Source: Lachnospiraceae bacterium (GTDB taxonomy: Bacteria; Bacillota; Clostridia; Lachnospirales; Lachnospiraceae). Taken from it: a DNA stretch of 64,000 nucleotides. The DNA is taken from the NCBI GenBank assembly GCA_017450485.1, contig JAFSTN010000018.1, positions 1 through 64,000 of the forward strand, in the 5' to 3' direction. The notes beneath the pieces were generated by a model. That model saw nothing but the letters and a program-made list of their open reading frames with translations. It had not been told where the DNA came from and did not search any database. The position numbers and the translations under genes were made by a program. Below, piece after piece: positions 34,971 to 44,703 of the stretch. The stretch's first letter is position 1, and the number at the start of each line of letters is the position of its first letter.

Positions 34971-36131
34971 TTATTTCTGATCGGACTCCTTTAGCTTGGA
35001 GTACTTCTTTACATATTTATATCGGTCTATTATAGCATCATACAGAGGAATGGGTTCCACGCCTCTGATAGTGGACACATAAGCGGCTACGGCGCCTTTC
35101 TCAAGAACCTCGGCCACACACAGTGCCTCATCATAGCTTACGCCGGTACAATACGCTCCGTCTCCCTCAACGAGTACCGCATTGCCCTTACCCATCACCT
35201 TAAAAAGTGTCGCTCTGTCAGCTCCGGCCGATACACAGCCTACTGAAGGTCCGGTTATCTGTGCCAGATCATCGAGATAAGCTTTCATCGTCTCATCGCG
35301 CTCACTCATCTTGAGTACATACGGAGTTCTGACGTGTAAGATCCACAAACCGTAAGGTTCGCCGGCCGGATCTATGCCATCGGGTATACACTGCACTACC
35401 CTGATCGGTTCCGCGCTCGTATCCTCAGACTGTACTGTATCCGTTCGTTCTTCCTGTGTGGCATCCGGGGCGTTTGTTCGTGCTTCCTGTGCGGCCTTAA
35501 ACTCCTTACGCTGCTTGAGCTGCTCTACGAGCGGCGCGCCGTCGGAGCAATAGTAGTCATATATCTTCTCGCACAGTTTCTCAAGTGTGAGTGCTATGTG
35601 AAAAGCATTATCATAGTCAGTACCCAGGCAGACCACACCATGATTTCTCATGAGCACATGGTTGGTATGAGGATTGGTCTCTATCGTATATCCGACTGCC
35701 TGACGTATCTTCTTTGATCCGTTCAAGCCATACTCGGCACACACGATCTTCGGTCCTATCAGCGATCTGATCCTGTCGGATACCCTGGGACCAAGCCTGA
35801 TATCCATGCCCAGAGCGCTGAGCGCGGATGCATATGTCTGATGGGTATGCACCACGAAGTTCACATCGGGTCTCAGGCGATAGCACTCAAGATGCACACC
35901 AAGCTCACTTGAGGGCTTAACATCACCTTCATATTTGCCGTCCATATCGGTGATCACGATATCTTCCGCAGACAGCGTATCGTAATCCCTCCCGCTCGGA
36001 GTGATAGCGATATGACCGTCATCTGTACGTGCACTTATATTCCCCCATGTCCTGACGATCAGTTTTTTATCCCGTAACTCCTTACAGGCCTTCAGAACGA
36101 GCTCACGAGCTGTGTTGATATCATAAGACAC
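34971..36131 (-). CDS. Class II aldolase/adducin protein with two aldolase-like halves
   Basis: The protein has 386 residues from GTG 36131, which has GGAGG seven bases upstream; the frame is open a further 14 codons. Residues 1-215 are a class II aldolase like fuculose-1-phosphate aldolase: GNISAR, the zinc ligands in VVHTHQTYASALS and a third His in MRNHGVVCLG. After a linker rich in Glu, Thr and Ala (about 215-255), residues 260-375 look like a second, degenerate copy (VEGDGAYCTGVSYDEALCVAEVLEKGA corresponds to the MRNHGVVCLGTDYDNAFHIALTLEKLC region) without the metal histidines. The substrate is unknown; a sugar phosphate is likely. It lies 13 bases before argJ. Confidence 0.82.
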   Translation of the reverse strand: MSYDINTARELVLKACKELRDKKLIVRTWGNISARTDDGHIAITPSGRDYDTLSAEDIVITDMDGKYEGDVKPSSELGVHLECYRLRPDVNFVVHTHQTYASALSALGMDIRLGPRVSDRIRSLIGPKIVCAEYGLNGSKKIRQAVGYTIETNPHTNHVLMRNHGVVCLGTDYDNAFHIALTLEKLCEKIYDYYCSDGAPLVEQLKQRKEFKAAQEARTNAPDATQEERTDTVQSEDTSAEPIRVVQCIPDGIDPAGEPYGLWILHVRTPYVLKMSERDETMKAYLDDLAQITGPSVGCVSAGADRATLFKVMGKGNAVLVEGDGAYCTGVSYDEALCVAEVLEKGAVAAYVSTIRGVEPIPLYDAIIDRYKYVKKYSKLKESDQK

Positions 36132-36254
36132 GGCATATCCTCCATGGCAATCCGGAACACGATGTATGATCATGTCCGCTGTTCCCGACAGACAAGTTTC
36201 AGTGTTTCAGATAGTATAACATGTTTTCATGTTTAAGGAATCTTAAGAAAACAT

Positions 36255-36268
36255 TATAATTTTATAAT
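36255..36268 (+). promoter_or_regulatory. Twin -10 boxes of the lipoprotein gene
   Basis: TATAAT occurs at 36255-36260 and again at 36263-36268. A weak -35 (TTTAAG, 36232-36237) is 17 bases before the first. The first ATG of the downstream gene follows the second box by six bases, so one transcript would be leaderless. Confidence 0.5.
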
Positions 36269-36274
36269 CTGATT

Positions 36275-37237
36275 ATGGAGTATACTGATGTCATGAAAAA
36301 AACAGACATCCATACAAAAAAGAATATAAGAAGCTGTCATCGAAAAGCCGCATTATCAGTGCTTATCCTGTCATGTCTGCTGCTCTCATCCTGTGGACGC
36401 ACGGAGCAGAAATCCGTAGAGGAGGAAGTATACGAGAGGCTGCAGGAAGCCATACCTCCGATTGAGGAAAATGCAACAGCTGACACAGGAACAGGTGACG
36501 CCGCTGATACCGATACAGCCGCAAACACCGGAGATGCCTCACAGGGCATCGGATCATCCTCGGATGCACAGACAACCGGCACCGGTACAAAAGATGATAA
36601 ACCAGTCAGTCCGACTGCCACTCCCGGCGGAGGAGTGTCCACAGCCAAGCCTGCGGAAAAGGCCAAAAATGTGAATCCCTTCCTCGGAGATACCAGCACC
36701 TCTACCATATTCAATATCAAGTTTTCCATCGAGACCGATTCCGGTGTAGCCGGTGTGACCTTCGGATCAGATGACGGTACGGAAGGCGAGTATTATCTCT
36801 TCGCTTTCGATTGCATGAAGGAGTACCCTTATCTGTATACCAGCAGAAGGATCGACGATGCGGTATATGATGAAGTCTACACTCCTTTGGACTTCATGTA
36901 TCCCAAGATGGATATGTTCACGACAGTCGAGCATATCGTGGAGATCAAGGTCAACGGTAACATCGCCACCACCTATCTCGACAGTTATAAGGTATGCGAT
37001 ACCACGCTTAAGTCTGCCAGATCCTGCGGTCAGTTCGGCACCTGGGTAATGGACGGAAACTATCACGAATACATTGATAATCTCTTCGTAGCCGAAGGTA
37101 TCGAAGGCGACGGTGAATGGATCTACTCAGATGACTTCGCCCAAACCTCCAACCTCTTCTATCCGGACCTAAAACCCAGAGCCGGAAGACTCTACGCAAA
37201 GTCCGGCTACTATACCGCCCCGCATAAGGATAAATGA
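36275..37237 (+). CDS. Lipoprotein with C-terminal LamG-like beta domain, function unknown
   Basis: The 320-residue frame has a lipoprotein signal with lipobox LLSSC (Cys about residue 40), then a Thr/Ala/Asp/Gly-rich linker (about 60-130) that would span the wall, then a beta-rich domain (140-310) with FNIKFSIETDSGVAGVTFG and YHEYIDNLFV, reminiscent of concanavalin-like/LamG folds. The first ATG is 36275; an ATG six codons later (36293, MKKTD) gives a more usual signal peptide, with GGAG 12 bases upstream. It converges on tpiA with a shared terminator. The role is unknown; extracellular ligand or glycan binding is possible. Confidence 0.78.
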   Translation: MEYTDVMKKTDIHTKKNIRSCHRKAALSVLILSCLLLSSCGRTEQKSVEEEVYERLQEAIPPIEENATADTGTGDAADTDTAANTGDASQGIGSSSDAQTTGTGTKDDKPVSPTATPGGGVSTAKPAEKAKNVNPFLGDTSTSTIFNIKFSIETDSGVAGVTFGSDDGTEGEYYLFAFDCMKEYPYLYTSRRIDDAVYDEVYTPLDFMYPKMDMFTTVEHIVEIKVNGNIATTYLDSYKVCDTTLKSARSCGQFGTWVMDGNYHEYIDNLFVAEGIEGDGEWIYSDDFAQTSNLFYPDLKPRAGRLYAKSGYYTAPHKDK

Positions 37238-37252
37238 TATATGATCACACGC

Positions 37253-37284
37253 AAAAGGGACTGCCGATACAGGCAGTCCCTTAT
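37253..37284. terminator. Bidirectional terminator between lipoprotein gene and tpiA
   Basis: AAGGGACTGCC and GGCAGTCCCTT (37255-37265, 37272-37282) enclose a six-base loop. Minus-strand reading gives TTTT after the stem, and plus-strand reading gives TTATAT. It sits between two convergent genes. Confidence 0.8.
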
Positions 37285-37301
37285 ATAATACGGTAAAAGT
37301 C

Positions 37302-38048
37302 TTATGCGTTAACAATCTGGCCAAAGTCAGCCTTCAGGGATGCGCCGCCGATGAGGCCGCCATCGATGTTGGGCTTGGACAGAAGCTCAGCTGCGTTAGC
37401 TGCATTCATGGATCCGCCGTACTGGATACGTACTGCATCAGCTGTAGCCTGATCATAGAGATCAGCGATGATCTCACGGATCATCTTGCATACTTCCTCA
37501 GCCTGATCAGCTGTAGCGGTCTCACCTGTACCGATAGCCCAGATAGGCTCGTATGCGATGACGAGAGTCTTAACCTGATCAGCAGTGATATCAGTCAGAT
37601 CCCATTTGATCTGTCTTGCGATCCACTCTTTATAGGTGCCTGCCTTACGCAGAGCAAGTGACTCGCCGCAGCACATAATGGGTGTAAGGCCTGAAGCAAA
37701 TGCCTTCTTAACCTTCTGGTTGATGAGGATGTCGTTCTCACCGAAGATGTCTCTTCTCTCAGAGTGACCGATGATAACATACTCCACGCCTGCTTCTTTA
37801 AGCATGGGAGCGGAGATCTCGCCTGTGAATGCACCCTTGTCCTCGATGTAGAAGTTCTCTGCACCTACATGTACATTAGTACCCTTAACAGCCTCAGCTA
37901 CAGGTACGATATCGATGGCCGGTACACAGTAAACCACGTCTACGGCATCATTCTTGACCAGATCCTTGAGCTCATTGCACAGAGCCACTGCCTCACTGGG
38001 AGTCTTATTCATCTTCCAGTTACCGGCTATTATTCTTCTTCTTGCCAT
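37302..38048 (-). CDS. tpiA: Triose-phosphate isomerase
   Basis: The glycolytic enzyme of 248 residues starts [15 protein letters not shown] at ATG 38048 with AAGGAG ahead. It has the catalytic Lys in GNWKMN, His in IGHSERR (about 93-99) and Glu in [11 protein letters not shown] (about 162-172), plus the phosphate loop GGSMNAANA and [10 protein letters not shown]. It follows pgk and gap in the same direction. Confidence 0.99.
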   Translation of the reverse strand: MARRRIIAGNWKMNKTPSEAVALCNELKDLVKNDAVDVVYCVPAIDIVPVAEAVKGTNVHVGAENFYIEDKGAFTGEISAPMLKEAGVEYVIIGHSERRDIFGENDILINQKVKKAFASGLTPIMCCGESLALRKAGTYKEWIARQIKWDLTDITADQVKTLVIAYEPIWAIGTGETATADQAEEVCKMIREIIADLYDQATADAVRIQYGGSMNAANAAELLSKPNIDGGLIGGASLKADFGQIVNA

Positions 38049-38082
38049 TATATTATTACTCCTTATTATCATTCACCATTCC

Positions 38083-38105
38083 GGAAGTTTCGTTAAGAAA
38101 CTTCC
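38083..38105. other. Perfect inverted repeat between pgk and tpiA
   Basis: GGAAGTTTC and GAAACTTCC enclose GTTAA, with no T-run at either side. A second small hairpin (AGTGC-CATT-GCACT, 38130-38143) is adjacent. In the pgk-tpiA intergenic RNA these could act as processing or stabilising structures; a weak terminator is less likely. Confidence 0.5.
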
Positions 38106-38166
38106 AGCATTTTAGTGCGTCTTCGCGAAAGTGCCATTGCACTGAGCGATTAGAGGCACTTAATTG

Positions 38167-39399
38167 CTATTTATTATCTGCAGCATATACGCCGGGCAGT
38201 TCCTTACCCTCAAGGAACTCAAGAGATGCACCGCCACCTGTGGAGATGTGGCTCATCTTATCCGCAAATCCGAGCTGGTTGCAGGCTGCTGCGGAATCAC
38301 CGCCGCCGATGATGGTAGTTGCGTCTGTCTCAGCCAGTGCCTTAGCTACAGCGATGGTACCCTTTGCCAGAGTAGGATTCTCGAATACACCCATAGGTCC
38401 GTTCCAAACAACGGTCTTTGCACTCTTAACAGCGTTAGCGAAGAGCTCCTGAGTCTTGGGACCGATGTCCAGACCTTCCTTGTCGGCAGGGATAGCTGTG
38501 GAATCAACATAGTCTACGGTGATAGGTCCGTCGATGGGATCCGGGAAGCTGTCGGCTACAGCGGTATCGATAGGAAGCAGGAGCTCTTTGCCGAGCTTCT
38601 TGGCCTTCTCCATCATCTCCTTGCAGTAATCAAGCTTCTCATCATCAACGAGAGACTTACCGATCTCATAACCCTGAGCCTTGAGGAATGTAAATGCCAT
38701 ACCGCCACCGATGATCAGTGTGTCGCACTTCTCAAGCAGGTTGTTGATAACATTGAGCTTATCGGCTACCTTGGCACCGCCGAGGATAGCTACGAACGGA
38801 CGCACGGGATTCTCAACTGCATTGCCGAGGAAATCGATCTCCTTCTGCATGAGATATCCAACTGCGTTGGTACCGCCCTTCTCGGTGATATACTTGGTAA
38901 CTACAGCTACGGATGCGTGTGCTCTGTGAGCTGAACCGAATGCATCACATACATAGTCGTCAGCCAGTTCAGCCAGTTCCTTTGCAAAAGCTTCGCCTGC
39001 TTCGGTAGGCTTGGTCTCTTCTTTTCCACGGAAACGTGTATTCTGAAGGAGAACTACATCACCATTGTTCATGGCCGCTACTGCATCGGTTGCTGCCTGA
39101 CCGGTTACATTATAGTCAGATACGAAAGTAACTTTCTTGCCCAGCTTCTCCTCAAGAGCCTTAGCTACGGGTGCAAGAGATTCCTTCTCGTTGGGGCCTT
39201 CCTTAACCTTGCCCAAGTGAGAGCAGAGGATAACCTTAGCTCCGTCACCGATCAGCTTATTGATGGTTGGAAGAGCTGCTCTGATACGGGTATCATCCGT
39301 GATCACGCCGTCCTTTAACGGTACGTTGAAGTCACATCTTACCAGCACTCTTCTGCCGGCTGCATTAAAATCATCAACGCTTTTCTTGTTTAATGCCAT
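38167..39399 (-). CDS. pgk: Phosphoglycerate kinase
   Basis: The 410-residue enzyme makes ATP and 3-phosphoglycerate from 1,3-bisphosphoglycerate. It shows [14 protein letters not shown] at the N-terminus, [15 protein letters not shown] (substrate site), the ATP-side glycines [11 protein letters not shown], and the closing GGGDSAAA and [21 protein letters not shown] precedes the ATG. It is 78 bases downstream of gap, with a terminator between. Confidence 0.99.
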   Translation of the reverse strand: MALNKKSVDDFNAAGRRVLVRCDFNVPLKDGVITDDTRIRAALPTINKLIGDGAKVILCSHLGKVKEGPNEKESLAPVAKALEEKLGKKVTFVSDYNVTGQAATDAVAAMNNGDVVLLQNTRFRGKEETKPTEAGEAFAKELAELADDYVCDAFGSAHRAHASVAVVTKYITEKGGTNAVGYLMQKEIDFLGNAVENPVRPFVAILGGAKVADKLNVINNLLEKCDTLIIGGGMAFTFLKAQGYEIGKSLVDDEKLDYCKEMMEKAKKLGKELLLPIDTAVADSFPDPIDGPITVDYVDSTAIPADKEGLDIGPKTQELFANAVKSAKTVVWNGPMGVFENPTLAKGTIAVAKALAETDATTIIGGGDSAAACNQLGFADKMSHISTGGGASLEFLEGKELPGVYAADNK

Positions 39400-39425
39400 A
39401 GTTTTATCTCCTTTTGTGATAGATT

Positions 39426-39453
39426 AAAAAGCCCGGCCCTTAACGGACCGGGC
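39426..39453 (-). terminator. Terminator after gap
   Basis: GCCCGGTCC and GGGCCGGGC pair on the minus strand around GTTAA with one mismatch and are followed by TTTTT. It sits between gap and pgk and may limit read-through into pgk. Confidence 0.8.
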
Positions 39454-39476
39454 CCTTGCTCGCCTTAATAATCGAA

Positions 39477-40493
39477 TTATTTAAGCAGGCTTCCGAAGTG
39501 CTTGATGGTACGTACCATCTGGCTGGTGTATGAGTTCTCGTTGTCATACCATGAAACAACCTGAACCTGTGTAGTGCCGTTATCAAGAGGCAGAACCATG
39601 GTCTGAGTTGCATCAAAGAGTGAACCGTAGGTCATACCAACGATATCGCTGGAAACGATCTCATCCGTGTTGTAACCGAAGGACTCGTTTGAAGCAGCCT
39701 TCATAGCGTCGTTGATCTGCTCCTTGGTAACATTACCCTCAACTACAGCAGTAAGGATAGTAGTAGATCCTGTAGGAGTAGGAACACGCTGTGCAGCACC
39801 GATCAGCTTGCCGTTCAGTTCAGGGATAACCAGGCCGATAGCCTTTGCAGCACCAGTGCTGTTAGGAACGATATTAACTGCAGCTGCACGTGAACGTCTC
39901 TTGTCACCCTTTCTCTGAGGTCCGTCAAGAGTCATCTGATCGCCTGTGTAAGCGTGGATGGTGCACATGATACCGGACTTGATGGTAGCAAGATCGTTAA
40001 GAGCCTTAGCCATAGGTGCAAGGCAGTTGGTTGTACATGAAGCAGCGGAGATGATCTTGTCATCTGCTGTCAGTGACTGATGGTTAACATTGTATACGAT
40101 AGTAGGAAGGTCGTTTCCTGCAGGAGCAGAGATGATTACGTGCTTAGCACCTGCATCGATGTGTGCCTGAGCCTTATCCTTGCTGGTGTAGAAACCGGTA
40201 CACTCAAGAACAACGTCTACATCAAGATCCTTCCAGGGAAGGTCTGCTGCCTTAGCCTCAGCATAGATAGTGATCTTCTTGCCGTCTACAGTGATGCTGT
40301 TCTCATCAAAAGATACCTTGTCTGCAAGTGCGTAACGACCCTGTGTTGAGTCATACTTAAGAAGATGTGCAAGCATCTCGGGAGAAGTCAGATCGTTGAT
40401 AGCTACGATCTCAAATCCCTCTGCGCCGAACATCTGTCTGAAAGCCAGACGACCGATACGACCGAATCCGTTAATTGCTACTTTTACTGCCAT
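39477..40493 (-). CDS. gap: Glyceraldehyde-3-phosphate dehydrogenase
   Basis: The NAD-dependent glycolytic enzyme has 338 residues. It has the Rossmann start [16 protein letters not shown], the catalytic Cys in [13 protein letters not shown] (about 150-162), the His in IHAYTGDQ, and the C-terminal [22 protein letters not shown] lies seven bases before the ATG and a good promoter is about 80 bases upstream. It starts the gap-pgk-tpiA series. Confidence 0.99.
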   Translation of the reverse strand: MAVKVAINGFGRIGRLAFRQMFGAEGFEIVAINDLTSPEMLAHLLKYDSTQGRYALADKVSFDENSITVDGKKITIYAEAKAADLPWKDLDVDVVLECTGFYTSKDKAQAHIDAGAKHVIISAPAGNDLPTIVYNVNHQSLTADDKIISAASCTTNCLAPMAKALNDLATIKSGIMCTIHAYTGDQMTLDGPQRKGDKRRSRAAAVNIVPNSTGAAKAIGLVIPELNGKLIGAAQRVPTPTGSTTILTAVVEGNVTKEQINDAMKAASNESFGYNTDEIVSSDIVGMTYGSLFDATQTMVLPLDNGTTQVQVVSWYDNENSYTSQMVRTIKHFGSLLK

Positions 40494-40569
40494 TTGAGAT
40501 TCCTCCTAGAATTATAATGAATTACGTTACGACGTAAGATACAGAATAGATTCTTGCGTCAGCGTTCCT

Positions 40570-40598
40570 ATTATAATCAATAAATCTGCGTAATTCAA
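40570..40598 (-). promoter_or_regulatory. Promoter of gap
   Basis: On the minus strand TTGAAT (40598-40593) and TATAAT (40575-40570) are 17 bases apart, about 77 bases upstream of the gap start. It is the best sigma-A-type match in this gap. Confidence 0.75.
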
Positions 40599-40640
40599 TA
40601 CGATTTCCATTAAATAACGCTTAAATCGTTAAAAAGCTTA

Positions 40641-41459
40641 TCACAGTTTAACCTGAACGGGAATCCTGGCATCATACACCGTATAATACTCAAATCCCGC
40701 ATCCTTAAGGACCTCTTCCGCACGGTCGAGTCCGCGGCCCAGATCCTCGACTTTGTGGGCATCGCTTCCGATCGTGACGATCTCACCTCCGAGCTCCTTA
40801 TATCTCCTGAGTACATCGGTGCAGGGGTTGAGCTCCTTCAGGCCGTATTTCATGGCTGCCGTATTTACCTCGAGTCCCTTTTCCAGATCTATGATGCGGT
40901 TCAGGATCTTGTCGAAGATGTCGCTGTACTTCGCATAGGAATAATCCGCATCCAGAGTCCTGCCCTTGCGAACTACATAATCAAGATGACCTACCACATC
41001 AAAGTTACTGTATGAACGCAGGTTCTCATATACTGCCTCGAAGTAGCTGCGATAGGCTTCCTCGTCGCTCCTGCCCTCGAAGTAAGCCGGATCATATACA
41101 TCGAAACCGTCCACCACATGTACGGATCCGATAATGAAATCGAAATCATGATCCTTGGCCACCTTAACATTCTGCTTTACGATATCGGGCTGAAGTCCCA
41201 GTTCGAGACCGAACCTGATATTGATATCGTTGACATACTTGTTCCTGAGAAGCAGCAGATGATACAGATATGAATCCACGTTACATTCGAAGAATCCTTC
41301 GGGCGTAGTGTCCGTCACAGGGAAATTTAAATCCATGTGCTCGGTAAAGGCGATATCTTTAAGTCCCATCCCGATCGCCTTTTGGATCATCTCCTCCATA
41401 TCGGCTTCGGAGTCTCCCGAAAAAGATGTGTGTAAATGAAAATCCGCTTTAATGCTCAT
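40641..41459 (-). CDS. PHP-domain histidinol-phosphatase family protein
   Basis: This metal-dependent phosphoesterase has 272 residues. PHP motifs are visible: ADFHLHTSFSGD (5-16), FTEHMDLNF (38-46), GSVHVVDG (113-120), GHLDYVVR, and GSDAHKVEDLG (about 233-243). It resembles HisJ/HisK-type histidinol-phosphatase, which completes the next-to-last steps of histidine synthesis. No other his genes are nearby, so the natural substrate may differ. AGGAG lies six bases before the ATG. Confidence 0.88.
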   Translation of the reverse strand: MSIKADFHLHTSFSGDSEADMEEMIQKAIGMGLKDIAFTEHMDLNFPVTDTTPEGFFECNVDSYLYHLLLLRNKYVNDINIRFGLELGLQPDIVKQNVKVAKDHDFDFIIGSVHVVDGFDVYDPAYFEGRSDEEAYRSYFEAVYENLRSYSNFDVVGHLDYVVRKGRTLDADYSYAKYSDIFDKILNRIIDLEKGLEVNTAAMKYGLKELNPCTDVLRRYKELGGEIVTIGSDAHKVEDLGRGLDRAEEVLKDAGFEYYTVYDARIPVQVKL

Positions 41460-41508
41460 ATCGTTCTCCTTTTCTGATCCGCACGATTACGGTCCTCTTT
41501 CTTAACGG

Positions 41509-42636
41509 TTAAAACGGTCTGTCGAATACCGATCCGGGGAAGCACGCAGCTTCTTTTCTCTCAAGCTCCGGAAGATCCGCTATCGCATCCTCATCTCCAA
41601 CTCCCAGCAGGTAGGCTGTAACGGGAGTGATCTCTCCGTATACCTCATCGGGGAATGTCGTGTACACTCCGTTCACTTTCGTAAAAGTGCGGAGCATTAT
41701 ATCATCCGGACACTCTTTCGACAGTGTATCATATGTCTCCTTCTCGAAGACCTCCGCGCTGGAATAGTAGTCTTCAGCACCGAACAGATGCAGCAGTTCA
41801 TGTGCAAAAACTGTAGGAGTCTCATACTCATACGTCGGGGAGTACATATCCTGAAGATACAAAAGTGTCCCCTCGTTCCAAATATAGTCTCCGTCATCTA
41901 TGAAATGAATGGATGAATAGGAGCCGCCTTCATGAGGTATCAGATACAGAAAACCTATGGAGGAAGTGTTATACTTCAGGCACAGATCGCGATAACCGAT
42001 CTCTTCCACCCACTCCAGCTCAAGCTGATCGTAATGGCGCTCTTCCTCTGTGGTGATATATGCCGGTACATCCTCATACAGACGTATACTCATCGACAGA
42101 TCGGGATCCTCGGTCCAGTCATATATGAGTTCCACATCCGTATCATAGTTTTCCTTCATATAATCCGCCACGAATCCATATGCGATATTGCAATTATTCA
42201 GGATCACCTGCTTCTCTTCCTCGGTCCAGAAATCCTCTTCCTCATTCACGAAGATACTCACCAGTACGGTAGGCTCCCATATATAGGATACAGAACCGGT
42301 ATGACGTTCTTTCCAATCCTTCTCGGTAGGATATCCGGGCAGAAACTCCTCTTCGGGCACTTCTTCCACCACCTCAGTGTTTTCATCCGCGGGTGTTTCG
42401 GTTTCTTCTTTTTCGTCTCCCGTATAAGGAACGGCCTCTGCCATATGCATATCCTCGACAGGAACGGCTTCCTCTTCGACGTCTGCCAGATCGGTATCTA
42501 TATCCTCATATCCCTCTGGTACGGGCACTTCTTCGGCAGCACAACCGGTGACTGTCCCGAGTGTCGCCAGTATCACTCCGCCTGTTACGATGGTTTGTTT
42601 GATCCTGTTCATATATTTTGCTTTTTTCGTAGTCAT
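41509..42636 (-). CDS. Lipoprotein with zinc-metalloprotease-like HExxH motif
   Basis: The 375-residue product starts at ATG 42636 with AAAGG ahead; the longer open frame runs into the divergent DAHP synthase gene and is rejected. The signal peptide ends in lipobox TVTGC (Cys about 31). An acidic linker (Glu, Asp, Val, Pro) follows to about residue 105. The domain to 365 carries AHELLHLFGAEDYY near residue 285, an HExxHxxG..D zinc-binding motif as in metzincin-like proteases, with a nearby tyrosine pair. Inferred: a surface-bound peptidase. The family is not one I can name. The gene is divergent from DAHP synthase. Confidence 0.8.
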   Translation of the reverse strand: MTTKKAKYMNRIKQTIVTGGVILATLGTVTGCAAEEVPVPEGYEDIDTDLADVEEEAVPVEDMHMAEAVPYTGDEKEETETPADENTEVVEEVPEEEFLPGYPTEKDWKERHTGSVSYIWEPTVLVSIFVNEEEDFWTEEEKQVILNNCNIAYGFVADYMKENYDTDVELIYDWTEDPDLSMSIRLYEDVPAYITTEEERHYDQLELEWVEEIGYRDLCLKYNTSSIGFLYLIPHEGGSYSSIHFIDDGDYIWNEGTLLYLQDMYSPTYEYETPTVFAHELLHLFGAEDYYSSAEVFEKETYDTLSKECPDDIMLRTFTKVNGVYTTFPDEVYGEITPVTAYLLGVGDEDAIADLPELERKEAACFPGSVFDRPF

Positions 42637-42716
42637 AAGTTGCCTTTTTATGCATATTAAACTATAATCAACGCGCAACTCATATGATAACATATATAAC
42701 TCAAAAGGAGAAATGC

Positions 42717-43745
42717 ATGTCTTTCGAATTCCACTCAAAACTCCCCTCTCCGTCCGAGATACGTGAGGGATACCCTCTCTCGGATGCGCAGAAGGAATTA
42801 AAGGCCGAGCGTGACGCACAGATATCCGATATCATCACCGGCAAGAGCGACCGTTTCCTGCTGATCATAGGTCCCTGCTCAGCCGATAATGAGGACAGCG
42901 TATGCGATTATGTATCACGCCTTGCCCGCGTTGCCGAGGAAGTAAGCGACCGCCTGATGGTCGTTCCCCGTATATATACGAACAAGCCCCGCACAACAGG
43001 TGAAGGCTATAAGGGCCTCTTCAGTCAGCCCGATCCGGAGAAAAAGCCCGATTTCCTGGCAGGTCTGATAGCCATGCGCAAGATGCATATCAGAGCGATC
43101 GCCGAATCAGGTCTCACCGCAGCTGACGAGATGCTCTATCCCGAAAACTGGGGATATGTGGAGGACATACTCTCCTATGTCGCCATAGGTGCAAGAAGCG
43201 TTGAAGACCAGCAGCACAGAATGGTCGTAAGCGGATTCGATGTGGCCAGCGGTATGAAGAATCCCACCAGCGGCGACTTCGCCATCATGCTCAACTCCGT
43301 ATATGCGGCACAGCATCCACACGCTTTCGTCTATCGCGGCTTCGAGGTACAGACCTCCGGCAATCCTCTCGCACATACCGTGCTCAGAGGCTCGGTAAAC
43401 AAGTACGGCAGATCCCTGCCCAACTATCACTATGAGGATCTGAACACACTTCTGATGCTGTATAATGAGCGCGACATCATCAATCCCGCCTGCATCATCG
43501 ATGCCAATCACAATAATTCCAACAAGGAATACAAGCAGCAGATACGTATCGTAAAGGAAGTCCTGCACAGCAGGCGTCTCAATCCCGATATACACGACCT
43601 GGTAAAAGGTGTAATGGTGGAAAGCTACATCGAAGAAGGATGCCAGAAGATCGGCGAGGGGATCTACGGCAAGTCGATCACGGACCCCTGCCTGGGATGG
43701 GAAGATTCAAAGAAGCTTATCTACGATATCGCGGAACTGGTCTGA
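42717..43745 (+). CDS. 3-deoxy-7-phosphoheptulonate (DAHP) synthase, class I
   Basis: This first enzyme of the shikimate pathway joins phosphoenolpyruvate and erythrose 4-phosphate. It has 342 residues from ATG 42717, with AGGAG six bases upstream. The class I (AroFGH) features are LLIIGPCSADN (about 49-59), PRIYTNKPRTTGEGYKGL (about 85-102), GARSVEDQQHR, IIDANHNNSNKEY (metal His) and MVESYIEEGCQ. Feedback type (Phe, Tyr or Trp) cannot be judged. It is a single plus-strand gene ending at the shared terminator with xerD. Confidence 0.96.
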   Translation: MSFEFHSKLPSPSEIREGYPLSDAQKELKAERDAQISDIITGKSDRFLLIIGPCSADNEDSVCDYVSRLARVAEEVSDRLMVVPRIYTNKPRTTGEGYKGLFSQPDPEKKPDFLAGLIAMRKMHIRAIAESGLTAADEMLYPENWGYVEDILSYVAIGARSVEDQQHRMVVSGFDVASGMKNPTSGDFAIMLNSVYAAQHPHAFVYRGFEVQTSGNPLAHTVLRGSVNKYGRSLPNYHYEDLNTLLMLYNERDIINPACIIDANHNNSNKEYKQQIRIVKEVLHSRRLNPDIHDLVKGVMVESYIEEGCQKIGEGIYGKSITDPCLGWEDSKKLIYDIAELV

Positions 43746-43765
43746 TACCGTCCGGCGATAGATAC

Positions 43766-43796
43766 AAAAAGGGCTCACCCTCTCGGGTGAGCCTTT
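43766..43796. terminator. Bidirectional terminator shared by DAHP synthase gene and xerD
   Basis: GGCTCACCC and GGGTGAGCC pair around TCTC. The minus-strand reading ends in five T and the plus-strand reading in TTT. The last codons and stop of xerD (43775-43777) lie inside the stem. Confidence 0.85.
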
Positions 43797-44659
43797 GCAT
43801 ATACTTCTCGCAAATGATTCTGATTCATATGTGCGTATATCTGTGTAGTCGATATATCCGAATGTCCGAGCATCTCCTGAACACTCTTCAAGTCCGCTCC
43901 GTTCTCAACCAGATGAGCGGCGAAGCTGTGCCTCAATGTATGCGGTGTGATATCTGCTTCGATACCGGCCTTACGGGTGTAATATTTGATCAGCTTCCAA
44001 AAGCCCTGACGGCTCATCGACTGACCGGAGCAATTGGCGAAAAGGACCTCGGATGATTTATCCTCCAGCATATTCTCACGGGTGCCGTCCAGATATCTGG
44101 CCAATGCATCATGCGCGGGCTTGCCGAAGGGTACGGTACGCGTCTTCTTGGAATCGGCCAGAACTATGGTTCCGTTGCTCATGTTTACATCGGATACCTT
44201 AAGAGTGATAAGCTCGGTCACACGAATGCCGGTAGCATACAGCAACTCCAGCATGGCCTTATCCCTGATCTCCTTGGGAGAATCTCCGGAGGGTTGGGCA
44301 AGCAGTGCATCTATCTCTTCCTGAGTCATTATCTCGGGTGCCTTCTTCTCTATCCTTGGCGCATGAAGAGATACAGATACGTCCTGCTCCACAATTTTCT
44401 GTGCCTTGAGATAATGGAAAAATGCCTTGATGGATGCGATATTTCTTGAAATTGTAGCTGCTTTGAAACCTTGTGCTGTCAGATCAGCGATATAGTCCTT
44501 AAGATCCTGTTCGGTTATGGATTGTAATGAGCTTATACCTCTGCGAGCCAGAAACTTATCGACCTTCATCAGGTCTCTGCGATAACTCATTTCGGTATTA
44601 GCTGAAGTATCCTTCGTTTCATGCATATATGCTATGAAATTCTGAATGCTTTGCTCCAT
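43775..44659 (-). CDS. xerD: Tyrosine recombinase XerD-like
   Basis: This 294-residue site-specific recombinase resembles the chromosome-dimer resolving XerC/D enzymes. The N-terminal SAM-like core-binding domain covers 1-90. The catalytic domain has Arg in YATGIRVTELITL (about 146), HTLRHSFAAHLVENG (His and Arg, about 240-254), GHSDISTTQIYAH (His and the nucleophilic Tyr, about 266-278) and a final HLREVYAKAHP. The length is normal. It is not flanked by mobile-element genes, so a housekeeping role is likelier than integrase. Confidence 0.9.
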   Translation of the reverse strand: MEQSIQNFIAYMHETKDTSANTEMSYRRDLMKVDKFLARRGISSLQSITEQDLKDYIADLTAQGFKAATISRNIASIKAFFHYLKAQKIVEQDVSVSLHAPRIEKKAPEIMTQEEIDALLAQPSGDSPKEIRDKAMLELLYATGIRVTELITLKVSDVNMSNGTIVLADSKKTRTVPFGKPAHDALARYLDGTRENMLEDKSSEVLFANCSGQSMSRQGFWKLIKYYTRKAGIEADITPHTLRHSFAAHLVENGADLKSVQEMLGHSDISTTQIYAHMNQNHLREVYAKAHPRG

Positions 44660-44703
44660 TCTAAATCTTCTTTCGTAACTATTAACTCCCGCTTTTGTCT
44701 GCT

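Noticed and set aside
42637-42819. 61-codon N-terminal extension of the metalloprotease lipoprotein
   Set aside because: It runs into the divergent DAHP synthase gene and would bury the signal peptide.
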